From the NCBI GenBank assembly GCA_964229355.1, contig CAXRDE010000009.1:147761-211760 (forward strand): a stretch of DNA of 64,000 nt. The letters run 5' to 3'. Numbering within the stretch: the first letter of the stretch is position 1; every line of letters starts with the position of its first letter. Shown here piece by piece: positions 16,036 through 25,205 of this stretch. The notes under the pieces are model-generated. The model was given only the letters and a program-made list of their open reading frames with translations. It was not told the origin of the DNA and ran no database searches. The stretch comes from CAXRDE01 sp964229355 (GTDB lineage: Bacteria > Cyanobacteriota > Sericytochromatia > UBA7694). Both the position numbers and the translations under genes were made by a program.

Positions 16036-18548
16036 TACCAGGCCACATCCTTGTGTAATTTATAAACAACCCCGTTGCCTCCGCCAAAGAGAGCAAAATT
16101 AGTGTTCCCCATTAAAACGGGTTGGGTTTCTGCGCGATTGGGGATACGTCCTTGGGAGTCAGGAGCGAGAATGGGGAACGTGTCATTCAAGCGCTCAGCA
16201 TTGCTTTCCAAAGGCAGCAAAACACGATTCATAAAAATACCGGTGGTCCGGGTCGGATCGCTATCTACCGTTAAGAGCTTATCGTTGTTAATAATCAACG
16301 GGCGAGAACGCGATAAACTGGTCAGAGCCTGGTTGCTTTGGTCTGAACGACCGGCTTGTAAAATCAGGTAATCAGCGCTGTTGGCAAAGGCAGAGTCTGA
16401 AGCGTAGTTCAGTTCAAACAAGGTATTACCGTGCTGAATATACACTTCTTGACCGTTCCCCCGCAACACAGGACTCGACACGATATTGCCCGAAGGGTAT
16501 TTTTGTGTCGGCAAGACGCGACCAAAAGCCTGGGCATTGGGCTTGACAATATCCAGTACATCGCCACCTAAAGGTGCATCTTTTAAAGGAGAGACCAGAC
16601 GAATGCGACGCGTCGAAGCGGTCACCTGAGACACAACGCCATATTCGTAACGACCGTGAGTGCTTCCATCCCGTCGTTTCAAACGAACCGTCTGCCCCGC
16701 GCGGAAGTCCTTCACATCGGCCAGTTCAAACTCCTGGGTGGAATTGCTATTGCCCACCACTTCATTGTAGAGTTTTTCAAATACCACGTCGTTATCCTGA
16801 GCCATTTTGGCATCAATCAAGGTACGTAAGGCAGCTCCAGGAACAGTGATTTGGGTAACCACTTCATCTTCATCGGCATCTTCCCCAGGAGACACCTGAG
16901 CAATGCCTGCATACCTGGTGCTAGAGCTGCTGTCACAGTCCGCGTTGGTGTTACTGCAAATTTGCACTACCGGCTGCCCTGACAAGTTGGGGAAACGGAG
17001 ATAATCCCCAGGATTCAACCCTACGTTGCGACCAATCACAAATTGAGAAACCGGATCTGCACCCACAGCAGTAGGTGTCGGCGTGGGTGTGGGCGTAGCG
17101 TCGGGTGAAGGAAAGGGTGTAGGACGCACAGCAAAGTTGGCCAGAGAGACTTTCTCAGCCCCAATCAAAATGGGATCTGGGCTGGGAGAAGCAATCGGGA
17201 ATAGACCGTCGCCGACAAAGGTCACTTCACGGTCTTCGGAAATCTCATCAATTTCACCATACAATGTGCCATTAGCGCTTTCAATACGCACAAAATCTCC
17301 AGCCTGAAAACCAAAAACCTGAGAGAGTGTAACATCGGTTTCATTGGGCAGGGGTTCACGATCCGTACGGGTTTCTACCGCAGGACGTATATTGTGATTC
17401 GGCCCTAAGATTTGAGGTGCTTCCAGGGGAATCAACTGTTGTAGTTCTAAAAGGGGGCTCTGCGCAGCCAAAGATAAGGCAATCGTAGAGGTATCATTTA
17501 AACGCACCTTGTAGAGGTATCCCCCACAGGTGGCCAGGCCCACATCTTGCGTCAGGTCAATGGCTAAAGCCGATTTCACCTGACAGCCTTCGCTTCTTAC
17601 CGTCGTGCTCAAATCCAAATCAGAAACGGTAGCTCCCGTATCGCGATTGAGTTTATAGAGTTTTCCCTCTTCAGAACCGACGTAGACATGGCTACCCGTT
17701 ACTAAGGGAGAAGCAGAAAAGCGCCCTGAAAGCGCGCTACTTACGGGTTTAACGTTAAAGACCTGGGTAAAGCTGCTTCCGTTGAAGTCGTAACGGTAGA
17801 CGCGTCCGTCGGTGGAGGCCAAATACACACGGCTTCGGGTGCCATCTTGCAAGGCAAAGGGTGACGTGTCTTCGAACTCCGCCTCAGGAATATCCGCAAA
17901 ACCGGCCACCAGACCCGTAGAAGGATTGACAGCGTACAGTCGACCCTGGTCGGTAATGGCATAAAGATAGTTTTGACCGTTGGCAGGAGCCACCGCTGGC
18001 GATGAGCCTAAAAACTTACCGTTTTCATGCAGAGCCAGTTGCCATTGCACCTGACCATTTTCTTGCAGGGCATAAAAGTTTGTAGAAGAACCACTGCCTG
18101 TGAGAAAATATGCGGTGGTGTTTCCTCCACTGGTAATGGTTACCGGTACATTCGGCAGATAACCCAATGACTCAGAGCCGGGGAGATTTTTGGCAAAAAC
18201 GTTTGCAAACCCCTGGGTGTCCTGGGGATCTTTGGGCGCTTTTTCCACATCGGGCAAGGTAAGCGTGGGCTTAATGGCATCAGAAAATGCCTGCGTTGAG
18301 AAATCTTGAGCGCCTATAAATATACGATCAGTCGTCCAATCCACCACAAAATCTTGACGAAGCGCTGGAAGTGAAGCAACGGGGCCGTCCTCTGTTTGTG
18401 GAGTCACTACCTCGCTCTGCGGGAGCGGAACGACCTGGGGAGAAGATGCTGTGGGTTGGTTTCCGGCACAGCCAATAAGAGCCAAACTGACGCTTAAACC
18501 AACTGATGCCACAAGGGGTTTAACAGGAAAACGTGTTGAAGCAACCAT
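16035..18548 (-). CDS. Large PQQ-type beta-propeller lipoprotein
   Basis: An 837-residue predicted lipoprotein (lipobox LIGC, Cys27). Repeats typical of PQQ/quinoprotein propeller blades run through the first ~380 residues: NGQVQWQLALHENGKFLGSS, YLYAITDQGRLYAVNPSTGL, SRVYLASTDGRVYRYDFNGS and HVYVGSEEGKLYKLNRDTGA. A ~300-residue insert rich in acidic and Thr/Pro stretches (PSPDATPTPTPTPTAVGADP) interrupts the blades, which return near the C-terminus (VYIQHGNTLFELNY, NGVVYKLHKDVAW). No dehydrogenase Asp/Glu active-site motif was seen, so a binding or scaffold role is likelier. It leads the two-gene lipoprotein operon. Confidence 0.87.
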   Translation of the reverse strand: MVASTRFPVKPLVASVGLSVSLALIGCAGNQPTASSPQVVPLPQSEVVTPQTEDGPVASLPALRQDFVVDWTTDRIFIGAQDFSTQAFSDAIKPTLTLPDVEKAPKDPQDTQGFANVFAKNLPGSESLGYLPNVPVTITSGGNTTAYFLTGSGSSTNFYALQENGQVQWQLALHENGKFLGSSPAVAPANGQNYLYAITDQGRLYAVNPSTGLVAGFADIPEAEFEDTSPFALQDGTRSRVYLASTDGRVYRYDFNGSSFTQVFNVKPVSSALSGRFSASPLVTGSHVYVGSEEGKLYKLNRDTGATVSDLDLSTTVRSEGCQVKSALAIDLTQDVGLATCGGYLYKVRLNDTSTIALSLAAQSPLLELQQLIPLEAPQILGPNHNIRPAVETRTDREPLPNETDVTLSQVFGFQAGDFVRIESANGTLYGEIDEISEDREVTFVGDGLFPIASPSPDPILIGAEKVSLANFAVRPTPFPSPDATPTPTPTPTAVGADPVSQFVIGRNVGLNPGDYLRFPNLSGQPVVQICSNTNADCDSSSSTRYAGIAQVSPGEDADEDEVVTQITVPGAALRTLIDAKMAQDNDVVFEKLYNEVVGNSNSTQEFELADVKDFRAGQTVRLKRRDGSTHGRYEYGVVSQVTASTRRIRLVSPLKDAPLGGDVLDIVKPNAQAFGRVLPTQKYPSGNIVSSPVLRGNGQEVYIQHGNTLFELNYASDSAFANSADYLILQAGRSDQSNQALTSLSRSRPLIINNDKLLTVDSDPTRTTGIFMNRVLLPLESNAERLNDTFPILAPDSQGRIPNRAETQPVLMGNTNFALFGGGNGVVYKLHKDVAW

Positions 18549-18988
18549 ACTTTAAGATACACCGTTACCTTTTCAAATTACACTGTGTGCTTAGCCAAAA
18601 CACGTGAGTTTTCACGCGATCACCTAAAGATTAATGGGTTTGATGACTTTTTTATGTTCTCATCTTATCATGTCGCCATGATTTACGTCTACTTGACTTT
18701 GTGGCAAACACAAGGTTCGGTGTAAGAGACGAGAAACACACATGCAGAAGGGATTTCAAAGCCTTTATCAACCCACCAACTCGAGCGGTTTCGACATAAA
18801 AATCATACACAAAAGCGCTTGTAAAACCCTAGCCAAAGCGTTTTTATTTAATAAAACATTAATTAAATACAAACAGTAAAGGGTGACGTTAACTTTTTTT
18901 TAATAAATAAAAGATGTTTCGTATCCGGGTTAAAGCAAAAGGCTTGTTTCACCTTGTGGATTTTCCAGCGTCTTGTGTTAGTATAAGG
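18549..18988. other. 440-base AT-rich intergenic stretch
   Basis: No convincing gene. The left end must hold the promoter of the minus-strand lipoprotein operon. One terminator-like hairpin is seen at 18811-18848. The right end carries the promoter of the predicted 6S-like RNA (TTGTGG at 18954 and an extended -10, TG-T-TAGTAT, ending at 18984). A 45-codon open frame at 18742-18879 has no good ribosome site and a poor composition. Confidence 0.6.
18811..18848 (+). terminator. Possible rho-independent terminator in the intergenic gap
   Basis: AAAAGCGCTT at 18811-18820 pairs with AAGCGTTTTT at 18836-18845 (ten pairs, one G-U) and is followed by ATTT. No gene ends before it on the plus strand, so it either terminates an unseen small RNA or is chance. 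Confidence 0.35.
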
Positions 18989-19177
18989 GGGCAAGTTTAC
19001 TGTGCAACTCAGGACCTCAGGGTTTTGAGCCTAACTTTTTATAAAAGTTGAAGCCTGTCTTCTCGTGTGGCCGTATACCTCTACGTTGAGGAAACCTTAA
19101 ATACGGGAGGGGCTTCTGTCGTTGAGAACACTGTACTCAACAACTTCTGACCTGAGCTCTGCACAGGAGCTTGTACC
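18989..19177 (+). ncRNA. ssrS: Candidate 6S RNA
   Basis: About 185 bases fold into a long interrupted rod as in 6S RNA, which binds the housekeeping RNA polymerase. Closing stem: GG-GCAAG (18989-18995) with CTTGT-a-CC (19170-19177), then TGTGCA (19001) with TGCACA (19160), and CTCAGG (19008) with CCTGAG (19151). The centre opens into a bubble whose 3' side holds a GTTGAG/CTCAAC hairpin near 19121-19142. The apical arm pairs GAAGCC (19050) with GGCTTC (19111), CCGTAT (19071) with ATACGG (19101), and CCTC with GAGG around the loop. An extended -10 (TAGTAT, 18979-18984) would start the RNA at ~18991. No terminator follows; like E. coli ssrS it may be processed from a transcript shared with the next gene. 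A structured tsaE leader is the alternative. Confidence 0.55.
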
Positions 19178-19210
19178 GTCTCGCCGCATATTCTCACAGC
19201 GATAATCACC

Positions 19211-19684
19211 ATGCAAGTATACAAAACCGTTCTTTTTCATCCTTCAGACACCCATCAACTTGGACGCTGGTTAGGCGCAGCCTGTCGTCTGCCTTTGTTT
19301 ATTGGACTTAACGGAAATCTCGGTGCCGGAAAAACAGCCTTGAGTCAGGGCTTTGCCGAAGGCTTTGGCATTACAGAGCACATTACCAGTCCAACGTATA
19401 ACCTTCTCAATGTCTATAAAGGTCCTCGCGGTATGCTCTATCATTTGGACATTTATCGCCTACATGATGTTGAAGAGGTGTTTGACCTGGGCATCGAAGA
19501 AGCACTCCATAGCCCGGCGGTGATTTTGATGGAATGGAAAAATAAATTTGAAAATTGGCCCCTGGCCATTCCCCAAATTGAGCTAGAACTCAGCCATTTA
19601 CCTACGGGCCGAGCGTGTACTCTGAGCGGTGAGAATGTCTCGCAATATTTTCAAAGCCCACTGACAGAGAGGTTTCACTCCTGA
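19211..19684 (+). CDS. tsaE: tRNA threonylcarbamoyladenosine synthesis ATPase TsaE
   Basis: ATPase that works with TsaB and TsaD to make the t6A base next to the anticodon of ANN-reading tRNAs. 157 residues, the usual length. Walker A is GNLGAGKTALSQG, the switch/SPTY region is TEHITSPTYNLLNVY, the Walker B-like strand is MLYHLDIYRLHDVEEVFDLG, and the C-terminal VILMEWKNKFENWP matches the conserved EW segment. It sits 34 bases after the predicted 6S-like RNA and its TGA overlaps the ATG of the first glycosyltransferase (TGATG), so the three genes are coupled. Confidence 0.95.
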   Translation: MQVYKTVLFHPSDTHQLGRWLGAACRLPLFIGLNGNLGAGKTALSQGFAEGFGITEHITSPTYNLLNVYKGPRGMLYHLDIYRLHDVEEVFDLGIEEALHSPAVILMEWKNKFENWPLAIPQIELELSHLPTGRACTLSGENVSQYFQSPLTERFHS

Positions 19685-21783
19685 TGTGGGAACGCCATTA
19701 CGAAGCGGGGCAAACGCATCTGCAGGCGCAAAACCATGATCTGGCAATTCTCCACTTTCAAAGCGCGTTGGCGACAGCCCCTGAAGCTGGGTTTATTCAT
19801 GAGGCCCTGATTGAAGCATATATGCAACAAGGCGCCTGGGAGGAAGCGTTCGAGCACCTGCAAGGGCTACTGGAACAATTTCCGCAACAGAGTACCTATT
19901 GGAGGCTCCTCGGGGATCTGTATCTGGCACAAGAAAGCTACACTCAGGGCCTTTATGCATACCGTTCAGGCCTGGAAAAAGAGCCTCAGAATCTTCTGCT
20001 CGTTCAAAAAGCTACCGAAGCAGCGCTGTATCTTCACCAACTCGACACAGCGCTGTCTTTCATTGACGAAGCCCTAACCTGGGCGCCCCGGGCCATTGAA
20101 ATTCACTTATTACGCGCAACGGTGTTTTACCTAAAGGGAGAGTCCAAGACCGCCGCCGAGATTTGCGAGCGACTGTATTTGGCTTACCCTGATCGTCTGG
20201 ATATTCTGAGTCAATGGCTGCGCTATCTTTCCACGAACAGCCCCGATAAAGCCCTCGCTTTTTTAATTGCTCTGGCACAACAAAAACCCGAGCACCAGGC
20301 TGTTTTGGCCACACAAGCAGCCAATTTACAGCGCAGTATTGGCGAAGTTGAAGAGGCAAAACAAAGCCTACGCCTCGCCCTTCAGGATCCAGGACTTACG
20401 CAAAGAAGTGCTTATCAACTTTTGCATAACCTAATGCACCCCATGATTCCCCAAAGCGAAGCAGAAATAACGAGCTATCGTCAGCAGTTAGAGCAATGGG
20501 TCCGGGAAGTCCATGAACAAACCCCTCCTCCCCTCTCCTATCTGGAAAGCCTACTCACCCCTTATCTTAAAATTTTGTCTTTGCTGTCTTTTTTACCGTA
20601 TCTCAATATTGACCCACTGGCTGCCCGTAAAGCCTATGGTGCCTTTCTGCAAAAAGGACTCCCTTCACGCCCGGCTTTAACTCAAGCGACCTTTACCTTA
20701 CCTCACCTGGTTTTTGTGCTCCACAACAACTCTCCTGTTTTTCAATTTATGCAGGGGCTACTGGTACACTGGCCTGCGGGCTGGAACATTACGATTGCCA
20801 GCGTTTCCAGCAATGCGTTCGACCAAACCTTTGAACAAAGTTTGAAAAGCCAGCGTCCTGATTTTAATTATCTGCAATTGTCCTCACAACCTGCCCTTGC
20901 ACTCCAACAACTTGAGCACCTTCAGGCCCAAATCATTTTTTATACCGAAGTCTATGCCGATACCCCCTTGCAAACCTTTCTGGCGTCGCAACGCCTTGCT
21001 CCGGTACAAGTAACCTCATGGCTTTCCTCAGGCAGCAGTGGCCTGAATACATTGGATTACTATATCTCACCCCGGTGCGCCGAGCAAAAACAGGCCCAGG
21101 ATTTTTACAGCGAGCAGTTGGTTTTAACAGACACTATACCGACTTACATTATGCCGCCCGCTTTTACCGCCAAAGTTCCCAGCCGATCTGAATACGGTTT
21201 ACCTGAAGACAAACATCTGTACCTCTGTACCCATTTGCTCTTCAAACTCAGCCCCGACTTTGATTTTGCACTCGCAGGCATTTTAGAAAAAGACCCACAG
21301 GGCATCGTGATCTTGCAAGCCCGACCCGTATTCGAAAACATTCACCGCAAAATGCTACAACGCCTCGAACAGCAAATTCCCCACTGTATGGATCGCATCT
21401 GGTTTGTCCCTGTCATGGAGCAATCGGACTTTTACGGACTCATGCATCTTGCCGACGTCTTTTTGGACCCTTTTCATTTTGGGGGTGGCACCACGTCCTT
21501 TGAGGCCCTGGCCTTTGATTTACCCATTGTCACCTGGCCAGGGGAGCGTCTGCACGGACGCATTACCTACGCCTATTACCAACGGATGGGTGTTTTGGAT
21601 GCCGTCGCCCTGAGCCCTGAGGACTATATTGAAAAAGCCGTCAATCTGGGCACTCAAAAGTCACTCAACCAGGCCTTACGCCACAAAATTGCACAGCATA
21701 AACACAAAATCTTTCAAGAAGAAGCAGCGGTCACCGAACTCTCGGAATGCCTCTCCAGACTTTTGCCTAAACCAAATAACTGA
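19684..21783 (+). CDS. TPR protein with OGT/SPINDLY-like (GT41) glycosyltransferase domain, copy 1
   Basis: 699 residues. The first ~260 are TPR-type helical repeats (HYEAGQTHLQAQNHDLAILH, YLAQESYTQGLYAYRSGLEK). From ~330 onward it matches the O-GlcNAc transferase catalytic region: VTSWLSSGSSGLNTLDYYIS, YIMPPAF, then LPEDKHLYLCTHLLFKLSP, where the Lys aligns with the UDP-contacting Lys of OGT, and HFGGGTTSFEALAFDLPIV for the nucleotide-sugar site, followed by TWPGERLHGRITYAYYQRMG. Family knowledge predicts transfer of a sugar, usually GlcNAc, to Ser/Thr of proteins in the cytosol. The target is unknown. It starts on the tsaE stop (TGATG). Confidence 0.9.
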   Translation: MWERHYEAGQTHLQAQNHDLAILHFQSALATAPEAGFIHEALIEAYMQQGAWEEAFEHLQGLLEQFPQQSTYWRLLGDLYLAQESYTQGLYAYRSGLEKEPQNLLLVQKATEAALYLHQLDTALSFIDEALTWAPRAIEIHLLRATVFYLKGESKTAAEICERLYLAYPDRLDILSQWLRYLSTNSPDKALAFLIALAQQKPEHQAVLATQAANLQRSIGEVEEAKQSLRLALQDPGLTQRSAYQLLHNLMHPMIPQSEAEITSYRQQLEQWVREVHEQTPPPLSYLESLLTPYLKILSLLSFLPYLNIDPLAARKAYGAFLQKGLPSRPALTQATFTLPHLVFVLHNNSPVFQFMQGLLVHWPAGWNITIASVSSNAFDQTFEQSLKSQRPDFNYLQLSSQPALALQQLEHLQAQIIFYTEVYADTPLQTFLASQRLAPVQVTSWLSSGSSGLNTLDYYISPRCAEQKQAQDFYSEQLVLTDTIPTYIMPPAFTAKVPSRSEYGLPEDKHLYLCTHLLFKLSPDFDFALAGILEKDPQGIVILQARPVFENIHRKMLQRLEQQIPHCMDRIWFVPVMEQSDFYGLMHLADVFLDPFHFGGGTTSFEALAFDLPIVTWPGERLHGRITYAYYQRMGVLDAVALSPEDYIEKAVNLGTQKSLNQALRHKIAQHKHKIFQEEAAVTELSECLSRLLPKPNN

Positions 21784-23880
21784 TGTGGGAATCCCATTAC
21801 GAAGCCGGTCAGAACCATTTAAAAGCCCAGGCATACAACCTGGCCGTTGTTGAATTTCAGAACGCGTTGCGTACAGCTCCAGAAACAGAATGCGTGCATG
21901 AAAAACTGATCGAAACGTATCTGCAACAAGGATCCTGGGAAGCGGCTTTGATGCACCTACAGAGTCTCCTGGAACAGTTTCCTCACCAAAGCACTTATTG
22001 GAGACTCCTTGGAGATCTCTATACCACCCAGGAGAACTACAGCGAGGCGCTTTCTGCTTATCGCGTGGCGTTGCAGAAAGCGCCGCAAAGCGTAATGCTG
22101 ATTCAGAAGGCCACTGAAACCGCGCTTTACCTTCGTCAAATCAAAACGGCTCTGTCCATTGTTCATGAAGGATTGCTCTGGGGGGCCCAGGCACCTGAGC
22201 TTCATCTATTGCAGGCAAAAGTTTTGTACGTAAAAGGAGAGTCCAAAACCGCCGCTGAAATTTGTGAGCAGCTCTATTTAACGTATACAGACCGTCTCGA
22301 TATACTGAATCAATGGCTACACTATCTTTCTACAGACAATCCCCATAAAGCCCTCGCCTTTTTAATCACCCTGGCACAACACAAACCCGAAAACAAGGCA
22401 CTGCTGGCAACCCAGGCAGCCCACTTACAACGCAGTTTGGGAGAGGTAGAAGAAGCAAAGCAAAGTCTCAGAGTCGCACTCCAGGATAAAACCCTACCGC
22501 AAAGAAGTGCATATCAGCTTTTACATGACCTCATGCATCCCATGATTTCCCAAAGTGAAGCCGAAATTGCGGCGTACCGCCGCCACTTAAATCAGTGGGC
22601 GGAACAGGTCACTGAACAAGCCCTCCATTCCCTGAGTTACGAAGAAAACCAACTGACCCCCGCTTTTAAAATCCTGTCTTTGCTTGCTTTTTTACCTTAC
22701 CTCAACATCAATACCCTGGCAGCCCGAAACGCTTACGGCGCCTTTTTACAAGCCAGCCTTCCTCAGCGCCCGGCTTTGCTGCCCCGCTCATTTCAATTGC
22801 CTCATCTGATTTTTGTGGTGCACAAAAACTCCCCGGTTTTTCAATTTGTTCAGGGGCTATTGGTACACTGGCCCGAGGATTGGAAGGTCACGATTGCTAT
22901 TCTTCACAGCGATGCCTTTGACCAGACTTTTGAGCAAAGCCTTAAACGCCAACGTCCTGATTTTAACTATCTGCAATTGTCCTCGCAACCCGCCCTGGCA
23001 CTCCAACAACTTGAGCACCTTCAGGCCCAAATCATTTTTTATACCGAAGTCTATGCCGATACCCCCTTGCAAACCTTTCTGGCGTCGCAACGCCTTGCTC
23101 CGGTACAAGTGACCTCATGGCTTTCTTCAGGCAGCAGTGGCCTGAATACACTGGATTACTATATCTCACCCCGGTGCGCCGAGCAAAAACAGGCCCAGGA
23201 TTTTTACAGCGAGCAACTGATTTTAACGGAAAACCTACCCGCTTATATCATGCCGCCTGCTTTTACCGCCAAAACACCCTGCCGCTCTGACTACGACTTA
23301 CCCGAAGACAAGCACCTGTACCTCTGTCCGCATTTACTGTTCAAGCTCAGCCCTGGCTTTGATTTCGTGTTGTCAGGCATCTTAGAAAAAGACCCGCAGG
23401 GCGTTGTGATTTTACAAGCTCGGCCCGCCATTGAAAACATTCACCATAAAATGTTGCAACGCCTCGAACAGCAAATTCCCCACTGTATGGATCGCATCTG
23501 GTTTGTCCCTGTCATGGAGCAGTCGGACTTTTACGGACTCATGCACCTGGCCGACGTCTTTTTAGATCCTTTTCACTTTGGAGGAGGCACCACCTCTTTT
23601 GAGGCTCTGGCCTTTGATTTGCCGATCGTCACCTGGCCAGGGGAACGTCTGCACGGGCGCATTACCTACGCCTATTACCAACGGATGGGCGTTTTGGATG
23701 CCGTCGCCCTGAACCCTGAAGACTACATTGAAAAAGCCGTCAATCTGGGCACTCAAAAGTCACTCAACCAGGCCTTACGCCACAAAATTGCACAGCATAA
23801 ACACAAAATCTTTCAACAAGAAGCAGCGGTCACCGAACTCTCAGAATGCCTCTACAGACTTTTGCCTAGGAAGCCCGATC
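19684..23880 (+). repeat. Tandem gene duplication with patches of near-identity
   Basis: Two head-to-tail copies of a ~2.1-kb gene, each beginning TGATGTGGGAA. The blocks at about 20860-21120 and 22960-23220, 21355-21480 and 23455-23580, and the last ~180 bases of each copy differ at only a few positions. The intervening and 5' parts differ much more, which points to gene conversion. Confidence 0.85.
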
Positions 23881-23924
23881 CGGCATCTTTGCCGGACGCA
23901 CCGCCTTTTTCAAGGACTTCTTAA
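21783..23924 (+). CDS. TPR protein with OGT/SPINDLY-like (GT41) glycosyltransferase domain, copy 2
   Basis: 713 residues, a tandem paralogue of the gene just upstream with the same TPR and GT41 layout and the same TGATG start on the previous stop. The TPR half has diverged clearly, but much of the catalytic half is almost identical even in third codon positions. The Lys segment LPEDKHLYLCPHLLFKLSP and the HFGGGTTSFEALAFDLPIV site are kept, so both copies look active. The C-terminus differs: after LYRLLP it adds ~16 residues (RKPDPASLPDAPPFSRTS) by reading into the end of the convergent gene, overlapping it by 59 bases. A change of recognition specificity in the TPR half is plausible. Confidence 0.9.
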   Translation: MWESHYEAGQNHLKAQAYNLAVVEFQNALRTAPETECVHEKLIETYLQQGSWEAALMHLQSLLEQFPHQSTYWRLLGDLYTTQENYSEALSAYRVALQKAPQSVMLIQKATETALYLRQIKTALSIVHEGLLWGAQAPELHLLQAKVLYVKGESKTAAEICEQLYLTYTDRLDILNQWLHYLSTDNPHKALAFLITLAQHKPENKALLATQAAHLQRSLGEVEEAKQSLRVALQDKTLPQRSAYQLLHDLMHPMISQSEAEIAAYRRHLNQWAEQVTEQALHSLSYEENQLTPAFKILSLLAFLPYLNINTLAARNAYGAFLQASLPQRPALLPRSFQLPHLIFVVHKNSPVFQFVQGLLVHWPEDWKVTIAILHSDAFDQTFEQSLKRQRPDFNYLQLSSQPALALQQLEHLQAQIIFYTEVYADTPLQTFLASQRLAPVQVTSWLSSGSSGLNTLDYYISPRCAEQKQAQDFYSEQLILTENLPAYIMPPAFTAKTPCRSDYDLPEDKHLYLCPHLLFKLSPGFDFVLSGILEKDPQGVVILQARPAIENIHHKMLQRLEQQIPHCMDRIWFVPVMEQSDFYGLMHLADVFLDPFHFGGGTTSFEALAFDLPIVTWPGERLHGRITYAYYQRMGVLDAVALNPEDYIEKAVNLGTQKSLNQALRHKIAQHKHKIFQQEAAVTELSECLYRLLPRKPDPASLPDAPPFSRTS

Positions 23925-25137
23925 CCACCGGGGCGGGCTTGACCGTCACTTCTTCGGTAACGGGCAAAGCTGGAATGGGCTCAAAAACAGGCTCTTGAGG
24001 CAAGGGTTTAGCAGGCTCCGGGGGAGCAGGAAGGTCAGCGACCGCCACCACGGGTTTTTCTACAGGCACAGGCGGCTGGCTGGCCGAGAGTTCTGGCACC
24101 ACATCTTGAGAAACCTCTTTTAATCGGCGCAGTTGATCTTCCGACCAGGCCCGTTGACCTTCAAGATATTGCAAATAACCCACGTGCTCCGTATGCTGGC
24201 GTTCCCACTGACTATAATCTTTTGAAGCACTGCTGACATCTTTCTGCATAAAACGTGCCAATGCTTCACCTCGGGAGGCATCGAAGCGGGTGGGCTCTTC
24301 AGGCTTTTCTTTGTTTTCAAAATGAAAAAACGGTTTAAGATTTTTAATATCGTAATGGCTTTTCAAAAAAACATACATCTCAAGCATGGGTTTATCTCGC
24401 ACATCGGTGTACAAGCTGGCAATATTTGAAAATACCGTATAGCCCAGCAAAAATCCCCAGAACCATCCGCCCCAAATTCCCGACACATAACCTACCAGGG
24501 TCAAACCGAGCAAGGCTCCCATGCCGCCCACCAGGGCGTTGGTAGAACGTTGCGCATAATAGTTGATCTCTTGCTGCACCGACTTAAAAGATTCCAGACG
24601 TTGGCGGGCTTCTTCCATTTTCGGCTGACAGGGCTTGAGCTTCTTTCGGGTCTCTTCTTGCTTGGCCTTCAATTCTTCGCCTCGGTTCTCAAAAAAACCT
24701 GAATACTTGTGATAAAGCCGTTCTCTTTCTTCTTTTAAGCGGGGGAGCAATTCCACATAGTCAGGGTAGATCTCACAGGCGTCTTTTTCAGCCTGTAGGG
24801 CTTCATAGCGATGGTGATCTAAAGTCAATACGTCACTGAGCTCCTCCTCTGCAGACCAGGATTGCATCAGCTTAAAGGTACGCTGTAACTGGGTAAACTC
24901 ATACTCGACCTGCTGAAGGGCGTGTTGCGTCAGCGCTGCCTGTAATTTTTTAACTTCTGTGCGCACGTGGTGCAGGCTACGATCAGCGTCTAAGCTTTCA
25001 AAAAGCGTCGGATTTTTGAGGATGCCGCGCTGCACCTGATCTAAGCGTACGACCACATGGCGTTTATCCGTAATATTGCGGACATTGACAGGTAATTGCT
25101 CTGTATTGGTGTCTTTTTTCAAGGGTTCAGTGGCCAT
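23866..25137 (-). CDS. Coiled-coil protein with two membrane helices, unknown function
   Basis: 423 residues, no family recognised. Residues ~30-195 are strongly helical and charged (LLPRLKEERERLYHKYSG, KAKQEETRKKLKPCQPKM), consistent with coiled coil. Residues ~200-245 contain two hydrophobic segments separated by a short turn (NALVGGMGALLGLTLVGYVS, WFWGFLLGYTVFSNI), so both ends probably face the same side. The C-terminal ~80 residues are rich in Pro, Val and Lys (PPVPVEKPVVAVADLPAPPE). There is no signal peptide. A membrane-linked structural or division-associated role is conceivable but unsupported. Its 3' end overlaps the second glycosyltransferase gene. Confidence 0.75.
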   Translation of the reverse strand: MATEPLKKDTNTEQLPVNVRNITDKRHVVVRLDQVQRGILKNPTLFESLDADRSLHHVRTEVKKLQAALTQHALQQVEYEFTQLQRTFKLMQSWSAEEELSDVLTLDHHRYEALQAEKDACEIYPDYVELLPRLKEERERLYHKYSGFFENRGEELKAKQEETRKKLKPCQPKMEEARQRLESFKSVQQEINYYAQRSTNALVGGMGALLGLTLVGYVSGIWGGWFWGFLLGYTVFSNIASLYTDVRDKPMLEMYVFLKSHYDIKNLKPFFHFENKEKPEEPTRFDASRGEALARFMQKDVSSASKDYSQWERQHTEHVGYLQYLEGQRAWSEDQLRRLKEVSQDVVPELSASQPPVPVEKPVVAVADLPAPPEPAKPLPQEPVFEPIPALPVTEEVTVKPAPVVKKSLKKAVRPAKMPDRAS

Positions 25138-25205
25138 AAAATACCCAATTCATGTTCTGATTGTAACACAGTCAGATAACACATATATAAGGCGAATAGG
25201 GCCTT

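Noticed and set aside
18742..18879. 45-codon plus-strand open frame in the gap before the 6S-like RNA
   Set aside because: No ribosome site near the ATG, Lys/Ser-rich composition with AT-driven end, and it crosses the terminator-like hairpin.
19021..19110. GAGGAAA near the middle of the structured RNA as an RNase P or tmRNA sign
   Set aside because: The conserved RNase P cores and a tmRNA tRNA-like end are missing; the rod-like fold fits 6S better.
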